The translations under genes and the position numbers were made by a program. Positions 9,067 to 19,237 of a stretch of DNA of 64,000 nucleotides are shown here, piece after piece (within the stretch, counting starts at the first letter, position 1; each line of letters opens with the position of its first letter). Under the pieces are notes generated by a model. The model was not told the DNA's origin and did no database searches. It saw only the letters and a program-made list of their open reading frames with translations. Source of the stretch: Serpula lacrymans var. lacrymans S7.9 (Eukaryota > Basidiomycota > Agaricomycetes > Boletales > Serpulaceae); contig NW_006763291.1 in NCBI RefSeq assembly GCF_000218685.1, positions 1,015,789 to 1,079,788 on the forward strand, in the 5' to 3' direction.

Positions 9067-10109
9067 TTTCCCTGAGCCTTCATTTCGTTGACCTGTTGGT
9101 CATAGAAGAAGGCCCGGATTTCGTCGTAAGAACGACCGGCCAAAGAGTTGAGCCGATCGTCCGGCTTTTCGTTTTCTAGTTGGCGCACCTGGCGCCCTTT
9201 ATTTTTTTGTTGGGCAGCCTGCGCCCCGTTTCTACAGTCTCGGGACATGTGTCCCTCTTGGCCGCAGTTGTAACAGTTGCCCTTGAATCTGCGCATTTGT
9301 CCGCCTTGGACCGCGCCGATATCCATAGGAGCACCCTGTCCTGGCTGCAGCCCGAACGGCTTGAACCCGTGAGAGTGATTATGATGTTGGTTTGATGACC
9401 CAGGGCGCCTCTGGGGTGTGGTGGTTTGTTTGGTGGACCCGCCACCTTGGTGCATAGCGTAGAGCTCCATGGCCCTACCGACTCGTCGGACTTCCTCGGC
9501 TGCCAGAGCCAGGTCGTCACTTCTTGTATCCTGCAGGTAGATCTGTTCTGCAATGCGAGGGTTCACATTGCGTTCCAGCAGTTCTACTGCGTGTTCGTTA
9601 CCTAACCCTCCTTGGATGGAGAGGGCCAGGAACCAGGTGACATAATCATCCGTCCTCATGTTTCCTTGTTTGAAGGAACGGATTTGCTGACGCGCCCAGT
9701 CTCGCTCAGCTTGCGGTTTGAAATATTTTTCGATCTCTTTCTTGAGATCGTCCCAGGTAGGCCACACACCCGCGGTGTAGCATTCCTGGAGTCTTACTTG
9801 GGCGTATCGACCCGCCACAGGTCCTTTTAGGCGAGATAGCACCGCAGTGGCTACCTCAAAATCGTCGGCGAAAGCGTCCCAGTTTGCCTTGACCCAAATC
9901 TGGAGCTTGATCCACCATTCGGCAAATCGCGCTCGGTCTCCTTCGAAGGCGCCAGGGTCAGCGACGACTTTGACTTTCTTGTTAAACTTTTTCTCTACCG
10001 AGGGGGTTGCTACAGGGGGGTTGGCCTGTATCTCGGCGAGCTGCGAGGTTAATTCCGCTATCTGCACACGCATTGCGTGCAGTAGCGCATTCATATCTTG
10101 CGACGACAT
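9051..10109 (-). CDS. Gag polyprotein of inner chromovirus
   Basis: A 352-residue ORF starting ATGTCG. The N terminus has a helical coiled segment (residues about 5-30), and the middle a gypsy Gag capsid-like domain (WWIKLQIWVKAN, FEVATAVLSRLKGPVAGRYA, WDDLKKEIEKYF). After a Gly/Gln/His-rich linker comes one CCHC knuckle, CYNCGQEGHMSRDC (about residues 280-293). It ends GKEFGA-TAG at 9051-9053 and overlaps pol by -1 frameshift. The protein shares little sequence with the outer element's Gag, so the two are distinct families. Confidence 0.93.
   Translation of the reverse strand: MSSQDMNALLHAMRVQIAELTSQLAEIQANPPVATPSVEKKFNKKVKVVADPGAFEGDRARFAEWWIKLQIWVKANWDAFADDFEVATAVLSRLKGPVAGRYAQVRLQECYTAGVWPTWDDLKKEIEKYFKPQAERDWARQQIRSFKQGNMRTDDYVTWFLALSIQGGLGNEHAVELLERNVNPRIAEQIYLQDTRSDDLALAAEEVRRVGRAMELYAMHQGGGSTKQTTTPQRRPGSSNQHHNHSHGFKPFGLQPGQGAPMDIGAVQGGQMRRFKGNCYNCGQEGHMSRDCRNGAQAAQQKNKGRQVRQLENEKPDDRLNSLAGRSYDEIRAFFYDQQVNEMKAQGKEFGA
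9066..9072 (-). promoter_or_regulatory. -1 ribosomal frameshift heptamer G GGA AAA (inner gag/pol)
   Basis: The gag frame reads CAG GGA AAA GAA TTC GGG GCT TAG. The heptamer GGGAAAA fits X-XXY-YYZ. After a -1 slip the reading AGA ATT CGG GGC TTA is open and continues into pol. The gag stop lies 12 bases beyond the heptamer. Confidence 0.65.
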
Positions 10110-10271
10110 GTCGACTTGTTCTCTTTGGGTAACGTAAAAATAGGTAACTGGGGGTCCCCGCTTGCTATCTGCGGATCAACCTCTTCCCAGCTGAGTATCG
10201 GATCTCAATCTCCGACTACCCACACTATAGTATTTGAAAAAGTATATAAAAATGTAAACGTAATAAACCCT

Positions 10272-10414
10272 GGTCCGAACGGTTGTCAGGGGGTGGTCCG
10301 CTTGTTAAGCTGTCAACCCTTCTCCAGACTGGCGGAGGCAAGTGCCCGGCCTGGTCAGAGGTATTCGAAATTGAAAGTTTGTATTTTAAATCTAATCAAC
10401 AGTGGTTCCACACC
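10272..10414 (-). other. Conserved leader module (inner copy)
   Basis: In element sense this runs from GGTGTGGAACCA through CTGACCAGGCCG, TCCGCCAGTC and GCTT-AAC-AAGC (10300-10310) to CAACCGTTCGGACC. It lies in the untranslated leader between the primer-binding site and gag and aligns with 3086-3228 of the outer element. The central hairpin keeps its stem while its loop changes. Confidence 0.6.
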
Positions 10415-10621
10415 GACTGCTGAGCTAAGGTACTCCCCTTAACGCTGGGGGCCGCGTATCGAAGGTTTTGGGTTCTTCTCCCAAAGCACTACAAGGCCGT
10501 CGCTAGGAGCGCACCTATCTGCTATGTGGGATATTCCTAACCGCTAACCAATCTCCTTCACCCTGGAGTCCGGGTGCCCAAATGATGGGACTTCTGCACA
10601 CACGTGCGAGAGAGTAGAAAG

Positions 10622-10631
10622 AGCGAGTCCT
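10622..10631 (-). promoter_or_regulatory. Predicted self-priming primer-binding site of inner element
   Basis: In element sense, AGGACTCGCT starts two bases after the 5' LTR. It is the reverse complement of AGCGAGTCCT in the same LTR (+ strand 10748-10757), which lies about 33 bases downstream of the TATATATA box (10783-10790) and is the expected mRNA 5' end. No TGG-type tRNA site is seen. Confidence 0.72.
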
Positions 10632-10633
10632 AA

Positions 10634-11023
10634 TGTAACAACCAAGAGTTAGTTACTCTGGCGCACACAGGAACACACTATAAAGGTAGTGGAAGATGGG
10701 GAGTGGGTACCCCTTGGGCTGCAGTGAGTTAGTTGGTATACAACAGGAGGACTCGCTGAGGAGTCTCCTGGATCTATTGGGGTATATATACTACTACAGG
10801 TTTGTTTGTACATGTGTACTATACAGTTGATGAAGGCAGTGGCTGATGATGTCATAGGGCCTAGCCCGTATGGCCAGCTCCACTGCGTGAGAGAGTTAAG
10901 TCTAAAAGTAAAAGAAAGGCAACGCGGCGCGAGAAAGGGAAATGCCGCGTGGCACTTAAAGTATAAAGTTAAAGCGGAGAATAAAAAGGAAAGGAGATGT
11001 CCGGAAATTGTGTTATCGTAACA
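10634..11023 (-). repeat. 5' LTR of inner element
   Basis: Reads the same as 4766-5155 over 390 bp. In element sense it carries a TATATATAC promoter box about 33 bases before the sequence that pairs with the primer-binding site. Confidence 0.97.
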
Positions 11024-14000
11024 ATGACTCAGAATTGTTACGCTGCAGCTTTAGCGCGGATGACAATAAAACTATTTCCACTCAGACAAAGAAAGAAATC
11101 CGAAACAAAAAAGATGCAACTAGAGTGAAAGCGGCGCAGAGTGATAAGACATCCGCAGTTTTGACGGCGGGCGAATCACTAAAAAGCGCAGCATTTACGA
11201 TAGAACCTAAGATTCCTACACCCGATGCGGCGAGCTCTACGGAGAAAAACGCAGCAGAGACTGTAGAAGAGAGGTCAGGAGCCCCTCTAGAAAAACCTAG
11301 AACAGAAGTCTGGACCCCAGAATGGGTAGTAGACAGGCTAAGAGACCAAAAGGAAGAAAGATCCATTGGGATTCTAAGCGCCTGGACACATAAAAAGAGA
11401 GCGAGAGAAGTAACCCGGGAAACGATAAAAGAAATCAACCGGTTACCAAAAGTAGAAGCTATACAAGCGATCATAGAAATTGCCTCCCCAAAAAAGTACA
11501 TTAGGGGCACCCAAGGCAATCAAATGAATGTAAAATGTAAGCTTACTACATTAGATACTCTCCAATCAGAAACAGTCGAAGCACTATTGGACAGTGGATG
11601 CACGGGGAGTTGCATCGACTCCCAATTTGTGAAAGACAAAAGATATGAGACAAGGAAGATACCGAGACCTATTCCAGTCTATAATGCAGATGGAACTCTA
11701 AATAAAAACGGAGCCATCAATGAATTTGTAATACTACTCATGGAAATCGACGGACACGTCGAAAAGATACATCTTGCCGTAACCAATCTAGGTAACGGAA
11801 AAATGTTTCTAGGACATGAGTGGTTGAACAAACATAATCCTAAAATAGACTGGAAAGAATCGAAGTTGACCTTTGAAAGATGTCCTGAAGAATGCAGACC
11901 GAGAATCCGAATCTCTGATCCAGAGGAGGATCCGGAAATATTCTTTGAGGAGCTAAGAGAAGACGAGAGGATGATACAGGTGAATCTCCATAATTTCGAA
12001 GATGCCACGATCGACGATCAATATTACCATATTAGAGCCCAAGGCACAATGGCACAGAAGCTAGCAGAAGCCACAGGCAAAGATCGAAAAGAAGGAGGAT
12101 TCGAAAAGATAGTGCCAAAACACCTTCATCAATACAAAGACGTATTTGATAAAAAGGAGTTTGACACATTACCTGAAAGAAGGCAATGGGATCACGCAAT
12201 CGAACTAATACCGGGAGATCACTCCCTAGATTGCAAGATCTATCCATTGGCAAGAGGAGAGCAAGAAGAGCTAGATGCGTTCCTAAAAGAGAATCTAGAA
12301 TCGGGACGAATAAGACCATCGAAATCCCCATTCGCATCACCATTCTTCTTCATTAAAAAGAAAGACGGGAAGTTGAGACCAGTTCAAGATTATAGGAAGC
12401 TAAACAATATCACTATCAAAAATAGATATCCACTTCCGTTGATCGGGGAACTAGTAGACAAATTGAGTGGAGCAAAATACTTCACAAAATTGGATGTAAG
12501 ATGGGGATATAACAATATCCGAATGAGAGAAGGAGACGAGCATAAAGCGGCGTTTAGGACAAACCGGGGATTATTCGAACCATTAGTCATGTTCTTTGGA
12601 CTGACAAATTCCCCCGCCACGTTCCAAACAATGATGAACACGCTTTTTAAAGAGTTGATAGATGAAGGATTAGTAATCATATATCTAGATGATATCATGA
12701 TATTCACAAAAGATATAGAAATGCACCGAACAACGACGCAACGTGTATTGGAAATCCTAAGAGAAAATCATCTCTATCTTAAACCAGAGAAATGTGATTT
12801 CGAACAGACAGAAGTAGAATACCTGGGACTGATCATCTCAGAAAACGAAATTCGCATGGATCCGGTAAAAGTAGAAGGAATTAGCAAATGGCCGGAATGC
12901 AAAAATAAGAAGGATATACAAGCATTCTTGGGATTTGTAAATTTCTATCGAAGGTTCATAGAGGGCTTCGGGGAAGTAGCCAAACCATTGACCAAGTTAA
13001 CGGGAAAAGAGGACTTCATTTGGGGAAATGAACAACAAGAAGCATTTAACACATTAAAACAACGTGTAGCTTCAGCCCCAGTGTTAGCTCTCCCAGTACC
13101 ACATGGCCAATACAAAGTAGAAGCAGATAGTAGTGACTTCGCTATGGGTGCTGTCTTATCACAAAGACAAAAGGATGACTGGAAGCCAATTGCATACCTC
13201 TCCAAAGCGTTAAACCCTACAGAACGCAATTACGAGATCTATGACAAAGAACTTCTTGCCATCATGACGGCACTTAACGAATGGAGACATTACCTAATAG
13301 ACGCGGAAGAGGAATTTGAAATATGGACAGATCATCAAAATCTGCTGTATTTCAAAGAACCCAAGAAGTTGAACAGGAGACAGGCGCGGTGGATGACAGA
13401 GTTGAGCCAGTATCATTTCACGATACATCATATGCCAGGAAGGAAGCATATAAAAGCAGATCTTCTCTCAAGGCGATCAGATCATAACAAAGGAGAAAAC
13501 GACAACAAAGACGTCGTACTACTGGATGAGAAACTATTTGTAAGAATGACTCTCTCCCCAGAACAAAGACAAAAGATCGCAGATAGTCAAGAGGAAGAAT
13601 TAGAGATTTCAAAGTGGATTACAAAGAGAAAAGGAAATATAGATGAAATGATAAAAAAGATGAAAAGAAAGATAGAGAGGAGAGAGGATGGTTGGCTAGA
13701 CGAAGACGGTCGCATAGTATTCAAAGGCAGGATCTATGTACCGAAAGATGCCACGTTAAGGGAAGAGATTATCCGACGAAACCACGACTCTGTTATTGCA
13801 GGCCACCCAGGAAGATATAAGACAAAGGAGCTAATCACTCGACAATACTGGTGGCCCTACATGGACAGAGATATCACGAGATACGTAGATGGATGTGAAG
13901 TCTGCCAAAGAACCAAGACAGACCATAAAAAGAAAGCAGCACCGCTCCACCCAAACGAGATCCCGGATAAGCCTTGGCAGATCATATCAGTAGATCTGAT

Positions 14001-15181
14001 CGGACCACTACCAGAATCAAATGGATATAACATGATAATGGTAGTAGTAGATCGATTCACCAAAATGATCAAGGTAATTCCCACGCAGATGGAAATCACA
14101 TCGGAAGGAGTGGCACGACTATTTAGAGATTATGTATTCAGAAACCACGGCATACCCGAAAAGATCATCTCCTATCGGGGACCGCAATTCGTTTCAAAAT
14201 TCATGAAAGATCTACATACGCTTCTTCGGATAAAAGCGAACCCATCAACGGCTTGGCATCCTCAAACGGATGGACAAACGGAGAGGATCAATCAAGAGAT
14301 AGAACAATATCTCAGAATCTTCGTAAACCATAAACAAGATGATTGGGCAGATCTTACAATAACAAACAACATTCTGCGACGGGATATAGCCCGTTCTACC
14401 TGAATCATGGACATCATCCGAGAACACAGGAAGTAGTGAAAGTGGGGGTAAAGAACGAAAATGCAGAAGATTTCGTAAAAAGAATGACCGAAACAAGGAA
14501 GAGAGCAGAAGAATCGCTGCAAAAGGCAGCTGAACAGATGAAGAAGCAGTACGATAAGAGAAAAAGAGAAGCAGTGGAATATAGAGTAGGAGATAAGGTG
14601 TACGTAGAAGCGACCAATATCTCAACAGATCGACCAGCCAAGAAACTGGATGATAAGAGACACGGCCCGTTTGAAATATTGGAAAAAATAGGCGAATCAG
14701 CCTATAGATTAGCGCTACCACCGACATGGCGGCCTATTCATCCGGTTTTCAACGAGATAAAACTCACGCCGTACAAAGAACCACAGTTCCCTTCCCAACA
14801 GAAACCTAAACCGATACCGCCAGTAATAGTAGACGGACAAGAAGAATACAAAGTCGAAGAAGTTCTAGACTCACGTCTAAAACGAGGGAAATTGTAATAC
14901 TTAGTACATTGGAAGAACTATCCAAAAGAGGAACGCACGTGGGAACCCGAACAACACCTAAACAACTCACCCGACAAAGTAAAAACATTCCACGATAACA
15001 ACCCTAGTGCACCCCGACGGATCCAATTTCAATTACATTTCCAACCCTTCGAAAACTTCACAACGACTAGAGTCCGAAAACAATTGTTCAATTGGGAAAA
15101 CGGAAAGATGGACCCCTACTTTCGGGACGAAAGTCCTAAGGAGGGGGTAATGTCACGACTCGAACCAGAAGCGCTAGTCTG
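11024..15181 (+). pseudogene. Pol of outer chromovirus, split and disabled
   Basis: Pol begins at 4680 by frameshift, is cut at 4765 by the inner element and resumes at 11024. Domains in order: aspartic protease (LLDSGCTGSCID, about 11587), reverse transcriptase (FTKLDVRWGYNN; catalytic YLDD near 12683), RNase H (VEADSSDFAMGAVL), integrase zinc domain (His/His then CEVC) and integrase core. Defects: the second integrase aspartate is Tyr (ISYRGPQF for the usual ISDRGPQF, about 14166-14180); about seven codons are missing near 14357 with a frame change, giving a stop at 14401; and an in-frame TAA at 14895 lies inside the C-terminal chromodomain (YLVHWKNYPKEERTWEPEQHL follows it). The RT part looks intact, so the copy could have moved only with help in trans. 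Confidence 0.9.
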
Positions 15182-15502
15182 AGCGCTAGTTTCCTTTTTC
15201 ATTTTTCTTTGATATCTGATCACATGACAGATAAGATATGTTAAGCTGCTGCTTTAGCGCGGATAACATAATACGTAGTTATATCAGATCACGTGACCAT
15301 CACGTGACACAAGTCTAGAGCTATTACAAAGAACATCAGTCAGCGCCTCATGGCTGGCTTTCAGAAACATATATATAGTAGACCATCATGTACATACTTT
15401 CCTCAGTTGTTGATTAATTCTCAATCGCTATTTGTAACGCTACTTGTTTGATTTGAATCTTCATCCCTCCGTTAACTCGGTATAAGGGATAAGGGTTTTA
15501 CA
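15151..15502 (+). repeat. 3' LTR of outer element (352 bp)
   Basis: Matches 2435-2819 apart from one substitution and lack of the 33-bp duplication. It is preceded by the polypurine tract AAGGAGGGGGTAA (15138-15150) and followed by the target duplication GCACC (15503-15507). Confidence 0.95.
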
Positions 15503-15615
15503 GCACCCACTGTTCTAGGAGGCAAAGCCCATAAACAAGTTCCGTGGAATCTGGGAGGATTGTGTGTTAGTTTGTTTTTGTGTGTGGTTTTCTAACAGCA
15601 GTTCTCATCATCGAC

Positions 15616-16208
15616 ATCAGGTTTTACCTCATCATTGTCATCGTCAATCTTATCTAAAGATTTAAGCTTGGCATAAATGTGACCAGCATTTATTCTTTCA
15701 TCAAGCTCAGTTTGTCAGATATGACTTGGTTTACCTAAGTCATCACACTCCTGAGGGCAACGTGACAATGTGACAACCCCTGTCTGCCAGTCAATCTCAG
15801 GATTGTGTTTAAATAGCCAGGTCCAGCCCAAGATTAAATTAATCTTCCCTAGTTGGGTAGCTTCAGTGGTGACTCATTCTCTGTGTCCTTGGTACTTGAC
15901 AACAAAAGAACATTTGTGCATAATACAGCCACCCGCATTAAGTGTACTGTCAGTGTTATAGACGGGAATGGACGCATCTAATTTTACAAGGGGGAGTCTG
16001 ATTTTCTCCGCCCAGACCTGGTCTATGAAGATTCTGTTAGCGCCTGAATCAAGCAGTGCGCTGGTTGGGTGTGCTATGTCCCGGGCAAGGTTTTCCACGC
16101 CAATGTCTAAACAGATCTCTTTTTGGAATAAATATGTGCACATCAACACATGCCTTGGGATTTCTGTGGGAAGTGGCTCCAAAGAAGAAGAAGAATTATC
16201 GAAAGAAA
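15616..16208 (-). pseudogene. Decayed pol (protease) fragment of an inner-element relative
   Basis: Colinear with about 8162-8755 of the inner element. The - strand open stretch 15874-16182 still encodes the protease region (ALLDSGANRIFIDQVW), starting at the shortened poly-Ser microsatellite. Many differences are CpG-to-TpG/CpA transitions. It ends abruptly against an oppositely oriented LTR at 16211. Confidence 0.85.
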
Positions 16209-16210
16209 CA

Positions 16211-16557
16211 TGTTACGATAACACAATTTTTGGACCTGCAATTTTCATTCTCCTATTTAACATTCTTCTATAATTTTCACACACTGTGCCATGTGGCACT
16301 TTCCTTTTTGTTCAAACTCCACCTTCTCGCGCTGCACTGCCTTTTCTTATTTTTAGATACAAGTATCTCACGCAGTGGAGCTGGTCACACGGGCTGTGCC
16401 CATGGCATCACCAGCCACTGCCCCCATCAACTGTATAGTACATATATACAAACAAACCTGTAGTAGTATATATACCCCAATAGATCAAGGAGACTCCTCA
16501 GCGAGTCCTCCTGTTGTATCCTCACAACTAACTTATTGAAGCCTAAAGGGTAACCAC
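16211..16557 (+). repeat. Truncated LTR, inverted relative to the fragments around it
   Basis: It starts TGTTACGATAACACAA and follows the inner-family LTR, including TATATATACCCC and CTCAGCGAGTCCTCC, but lacks the terminal ~60 bp. It lies in + orientation between two - strand fragments (protease to the left, gag to the right). No target duplication is visible, so rearrangement is more likely than a simple solo LTR. Confidence 0.75.
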
Positions 16558-16564
16558 TCCCTCA

Positions 16565-17614
16565 TCATTACCTCGCCTTCATCTCAGTGACCTGCTGGTT
16601 GTAAAAGAAGGCCCAGATTTTATTGTATGAACGACCGGCCAGAGTGTTGAGCTGATCGTCCGGCTTCTCTGCTTCTAATTGGCTCGCCTTGCGCCCTTGG
16701 TTATTTCTTTGTTGGGCGGCCTGCGCCCTGTTTCTGCAATCTCAGGACATGTGTCCCTCCTGGCCACAGTTGTAGCAGCTGCCCTTGAATCTGTGCATCT
16801 GTCCGCCTTGGACCGCGCCAATATTCATTGGAGCACCCTGCCCTGGCTGTAGCCCAAATGGCTTGAACCCGTGAGAGTGATTATGTTGGTTTGATGACCC
16901 GGGGCGCCTCTGGGGATAGTTGTTTTTGGTGGTGGACCCACCACCTTGGTGCATAGCATAGAGCTCCATGGCTCTACTGACTTGTCGGACTTCCTCAGCC
17001 GCTAGGGCCAAGTTGTCATGTCTCTTATCTTGCTGATAGGTCTGTTCTGCAATGCAGGGGTTCACATTGTGTTCCAGCAGTTCTACTGCATGTTCATTTT
17101 CAAGCCCTCCTTGGATAGAGAGAGCCAGGAACCGGGTTACATAGTCATCCGTCCTTATGTTTCCTTGCTTGAAGGTACGGATTTGCTGACACGCCCAGTC
17201 ACGCTCAGCTTGCAGTTTAAAATATTTTTTGATCTCTACTTTGAGATTGTCCCAGGTGGGCCACACACATGCAGTGTAGCACTCCTGAAGTCTAACTTGG
17301 GTGTATCGACCCGCCACAGGTCCTTTTAATTGAGATAGCACCGCAGTTGCTACCTCAAACTTGTTGGCAAATGCATCCCAATTTGCCTTGACCCAAATTT
17401 GTGGTTTGATCCACCATTCGGCAAATCACGCTCTATCTCCTTCGAAGGCGCCGGGGTCAGCGACGACTTCGACTTTCTTGTTGAACTTCTTTTCCACCGA
17501 GGGTGCTGCTGCAGGGGGGTTTGCCTGTAGCTTGGCGAGTTGCGTAGTCAATGCCAAAATCTGTGCATGCATGTTGTGCAACACAGCGTTGACGTCAAGG
17601 GTTTGCAACGACAT
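16565..17614 (-). pseudogene. Decayed gag of an inner-element relative
   Basis: Colinear with the inner gag from MSLQTLDVNAVL to the CYNCGQEGHMS knuckle. There are at least two premature stops, both CGA-to-TGA changes at CpG sites (after FEGDRA near 17426, and inside the zinc knuckle near 16742). The left end joins the inverted LTR near 16560. Confidence 0.88.
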
Positions 17615-17784
17615 GTCAACTTGTTCTCTTTGTAAATGTATAAAAAAATGTAACTGGGGGTCCCCGCTTGCTATCTGCGGATCTACCTCTTCCCAGCTGA
17701 GTATCGGATCTCAATCTCCGACTACCCACACTATAGTATGTATAGTATTTGAAAAAGTATATAAAAGTTATAGTAAGAAACCCT

Positions 17785-17926
17785 GGTCCAAACGGTTGTC
17801 AGGGGGTGGTCCGCTTGTTAAGCTGTCAACCCTCTCCAGACTGGCGGAGGCAAGTGCCCGGCCTGGTCAGAGGAAAGACAAAGTGAAGATTTGTATGTAA
17901 ATTCTAATCAACAGTGGTTCCACACC
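17785..17926 (-). other. Conserved leader module (decayed copy)
   Basis: Third copy of the leader block seen at 3086-3228 and 10272-10414, in the leader of the decayed element. Its sequence is well kept despite decay of the neighbouring gag. Confidence 0.55.
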
Positions 17927-18119
17927 AACTGCTGAGCTAAAGTACTCCCCTTAACACTGGGGGCCGTGTATCAAATAATTGTTTCTTCTCCCAGAGCACT
18001 ACAGGGCCGTCGCTAGGAGCACACCCTTCTGCTATACGGGATATTCCCAAACAATAACCCCTTAACCCTGGGGACCGGGTTTGCACAAAGTGCAAGAGAG
18101 TAATAAGAGCGAGTCCTAA

Positions 18120-18532
18120 TGTTACAACCAAGAGTTTAGTTACTCTGGCGCACAACTCAGACAAACTATAAAGGTAGTGGAGGGAGTGATTACCCTTAGG
18201 ATAGGACCGAGTTAGTTGTGGGTAAACAACAGGAGGACTCGCTGAGGAGTCTCCTGGATCTATTGGGGTATATATACTACTACAGGTTTGTTTGTACATG
18301 TGTACTATACAGTTGATAGAGGCAGCGGCTGATGATGCCAGAGGGCGCAGCCCGTGTAACCAGCTCCACTGCGTGAGATACTTGTATCTAAAAATAAAGA
18401 AAAGCAGTGCAGCGTGAGAAAAAGGAGTTTGAACAAAAGGAAAGTGCCGCATGGCACAGTGTGTGAAAACTATCAAAAAAAGTTGAATAGGAGAATGAAA
18501 TTTAAAGGTCAGAAAATTGTGTTATTGCAACA
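18120..18532 (-). repeat. 5' LTR of the decayed element (413 bp)
   Basis: On the + strand it starts TGTTACAACC and ends GTTATTGCAACA. It is related to the inner LTR, with the same TATA and AGGACTCGCT blocks. The adjacent primer-binding site (18108-18117) also matches the self-priming motif. Its outer edge cuts directly into a PIF/Harbinger transposase gene at 18533. Confidence 0.85.
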
Positions 18533-19065
18533 GTACATCCCTCATCATTGCTACTATCTCGCTGATGCGGGATTTCCTTCATGTAACCAATTGCTGGTCC
18601 CCTACAGAGGTGTCCGCTATCATTTGGCTGAATATGCTTGGGGAAATTGCAGGTAATGTAAAGTGTCTATTTATGATGTTATAGTAGACTAAAAATCATT
18701 TTTTTAGACCTCAAAATCCCAAGGAATATTTTAATCTACGCCATGCATCTGCCCGGAATGTTGTGGAGCAAATATTTGGTGTTTTAAAGGGCCGATTTGG
18801 TATTTTGAGGGTCGCTATAGAGTATGACATGTCCATCCAAGCCAAGGTTCCACCTGCTGTCTGTATACTGCACAACTTCATCAAGACCCATGATCCCTCC
18901 GACATCAACCTCCTCAACCCTACTCCCGAGGTTGAAAACGGTGAGCTTTCTCACACCCCACCAACGGAGGCAAACTGTACTGCGGCCAATAATTGCCGTG
19001 ATCAGATCGCTCACGCTATGTGGATTGATTATCAGCAGGAGCTAGGTAGAAGGGGCCTACTTTAG
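18533..19065 (+). pseudogene. PIF/Harbinger transposase, 5'-truncated by an LTR
   Basis: Starting immediately after the LTR, the sequence encodes the C-terminal half of a DDE_Tnp_4-type PIF/Harbinger transposase: YYLADAGFPSCNQLLVPYRGVRYHL, then a 54-bp intron (18655-18708), then NLRHASARNVVEQIFGVLKGRFGIL. The central D of LADAGF and the E of VVEQIFG fit the second and third catalytic residues of the family; the first, with all upstream exons, is missing. The frame is otherwise open to TAG at 19063-19065. The gene converges with the Myb/SANT-like partner gene downstream. Confidence 0.88.
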
Positions 19066-19237
19066 TTTACACATTTTTGTATCCTTACAATGTTATCTGT
19101 CATTGAAAATCCATTCAAATGCAGTCAATGAAAACAAAGCCATAGATTCGTTAAAGACACAGTACTACGCAATAAACAATACAAGGAAAACATTGGTAAG
19201 CAATACAGTATGGTAAACTCCATCCACATTGTCTATC

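Larger units (their letters stand above)
4766..11023 (-). mobile_element. Full-length Ty3/gypsy chromovirus (inner, nested element)
   Basis: The LTRs at 4766-5155 (3' LTR) and 10634-11023 (5' LTR) are both 390 bp and read identically by eye. In element sense they start TGTTACG and end GTTACA. A 5-bp target duplication ATGAC flanks the element (4761-4765 and 11024-11028). Gene order in element sense: self-priming site, conserved leader, gag, -1 frameshift site, protease-RT-RNase H-integrase, chromodomain. The only obvious defect is one TGA between integrase and chromodomain. Identical LTRs indicate a very recent insertion, later than that of the outer element it splits. Confidence 0.96.
2435..15502 (+). 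mobile_element. Full-length Ty3/gypsy chromovirus (outer element), interrupted by a nested element
   Basis: The LTRs at 2435-2819 and 15151-15502 are direct repeats that begin TGTCAC and end TTTTACA. They are flanked by a perfect 5-bp duplication GCACC (2430-2434 and 15503-15507). Inside, in order, are a self-complementary primer-binding site, a small membrane-protein ORF, a leader, gag with one zinc knuckle, a -1 frameshift signal, pol (protease, RT, RNase H, integrase, chromodomain) and a polypurine tract (15138-15150). A second element (4766-11023) sits in the first codons of pol. Removing it and one ATGAC copy restores a continuous frame. The LTRs differ by only one base and one 33-bp duplication, so insertion was recent, yet pol has several disabling changes. 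Confidence 0.95.
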
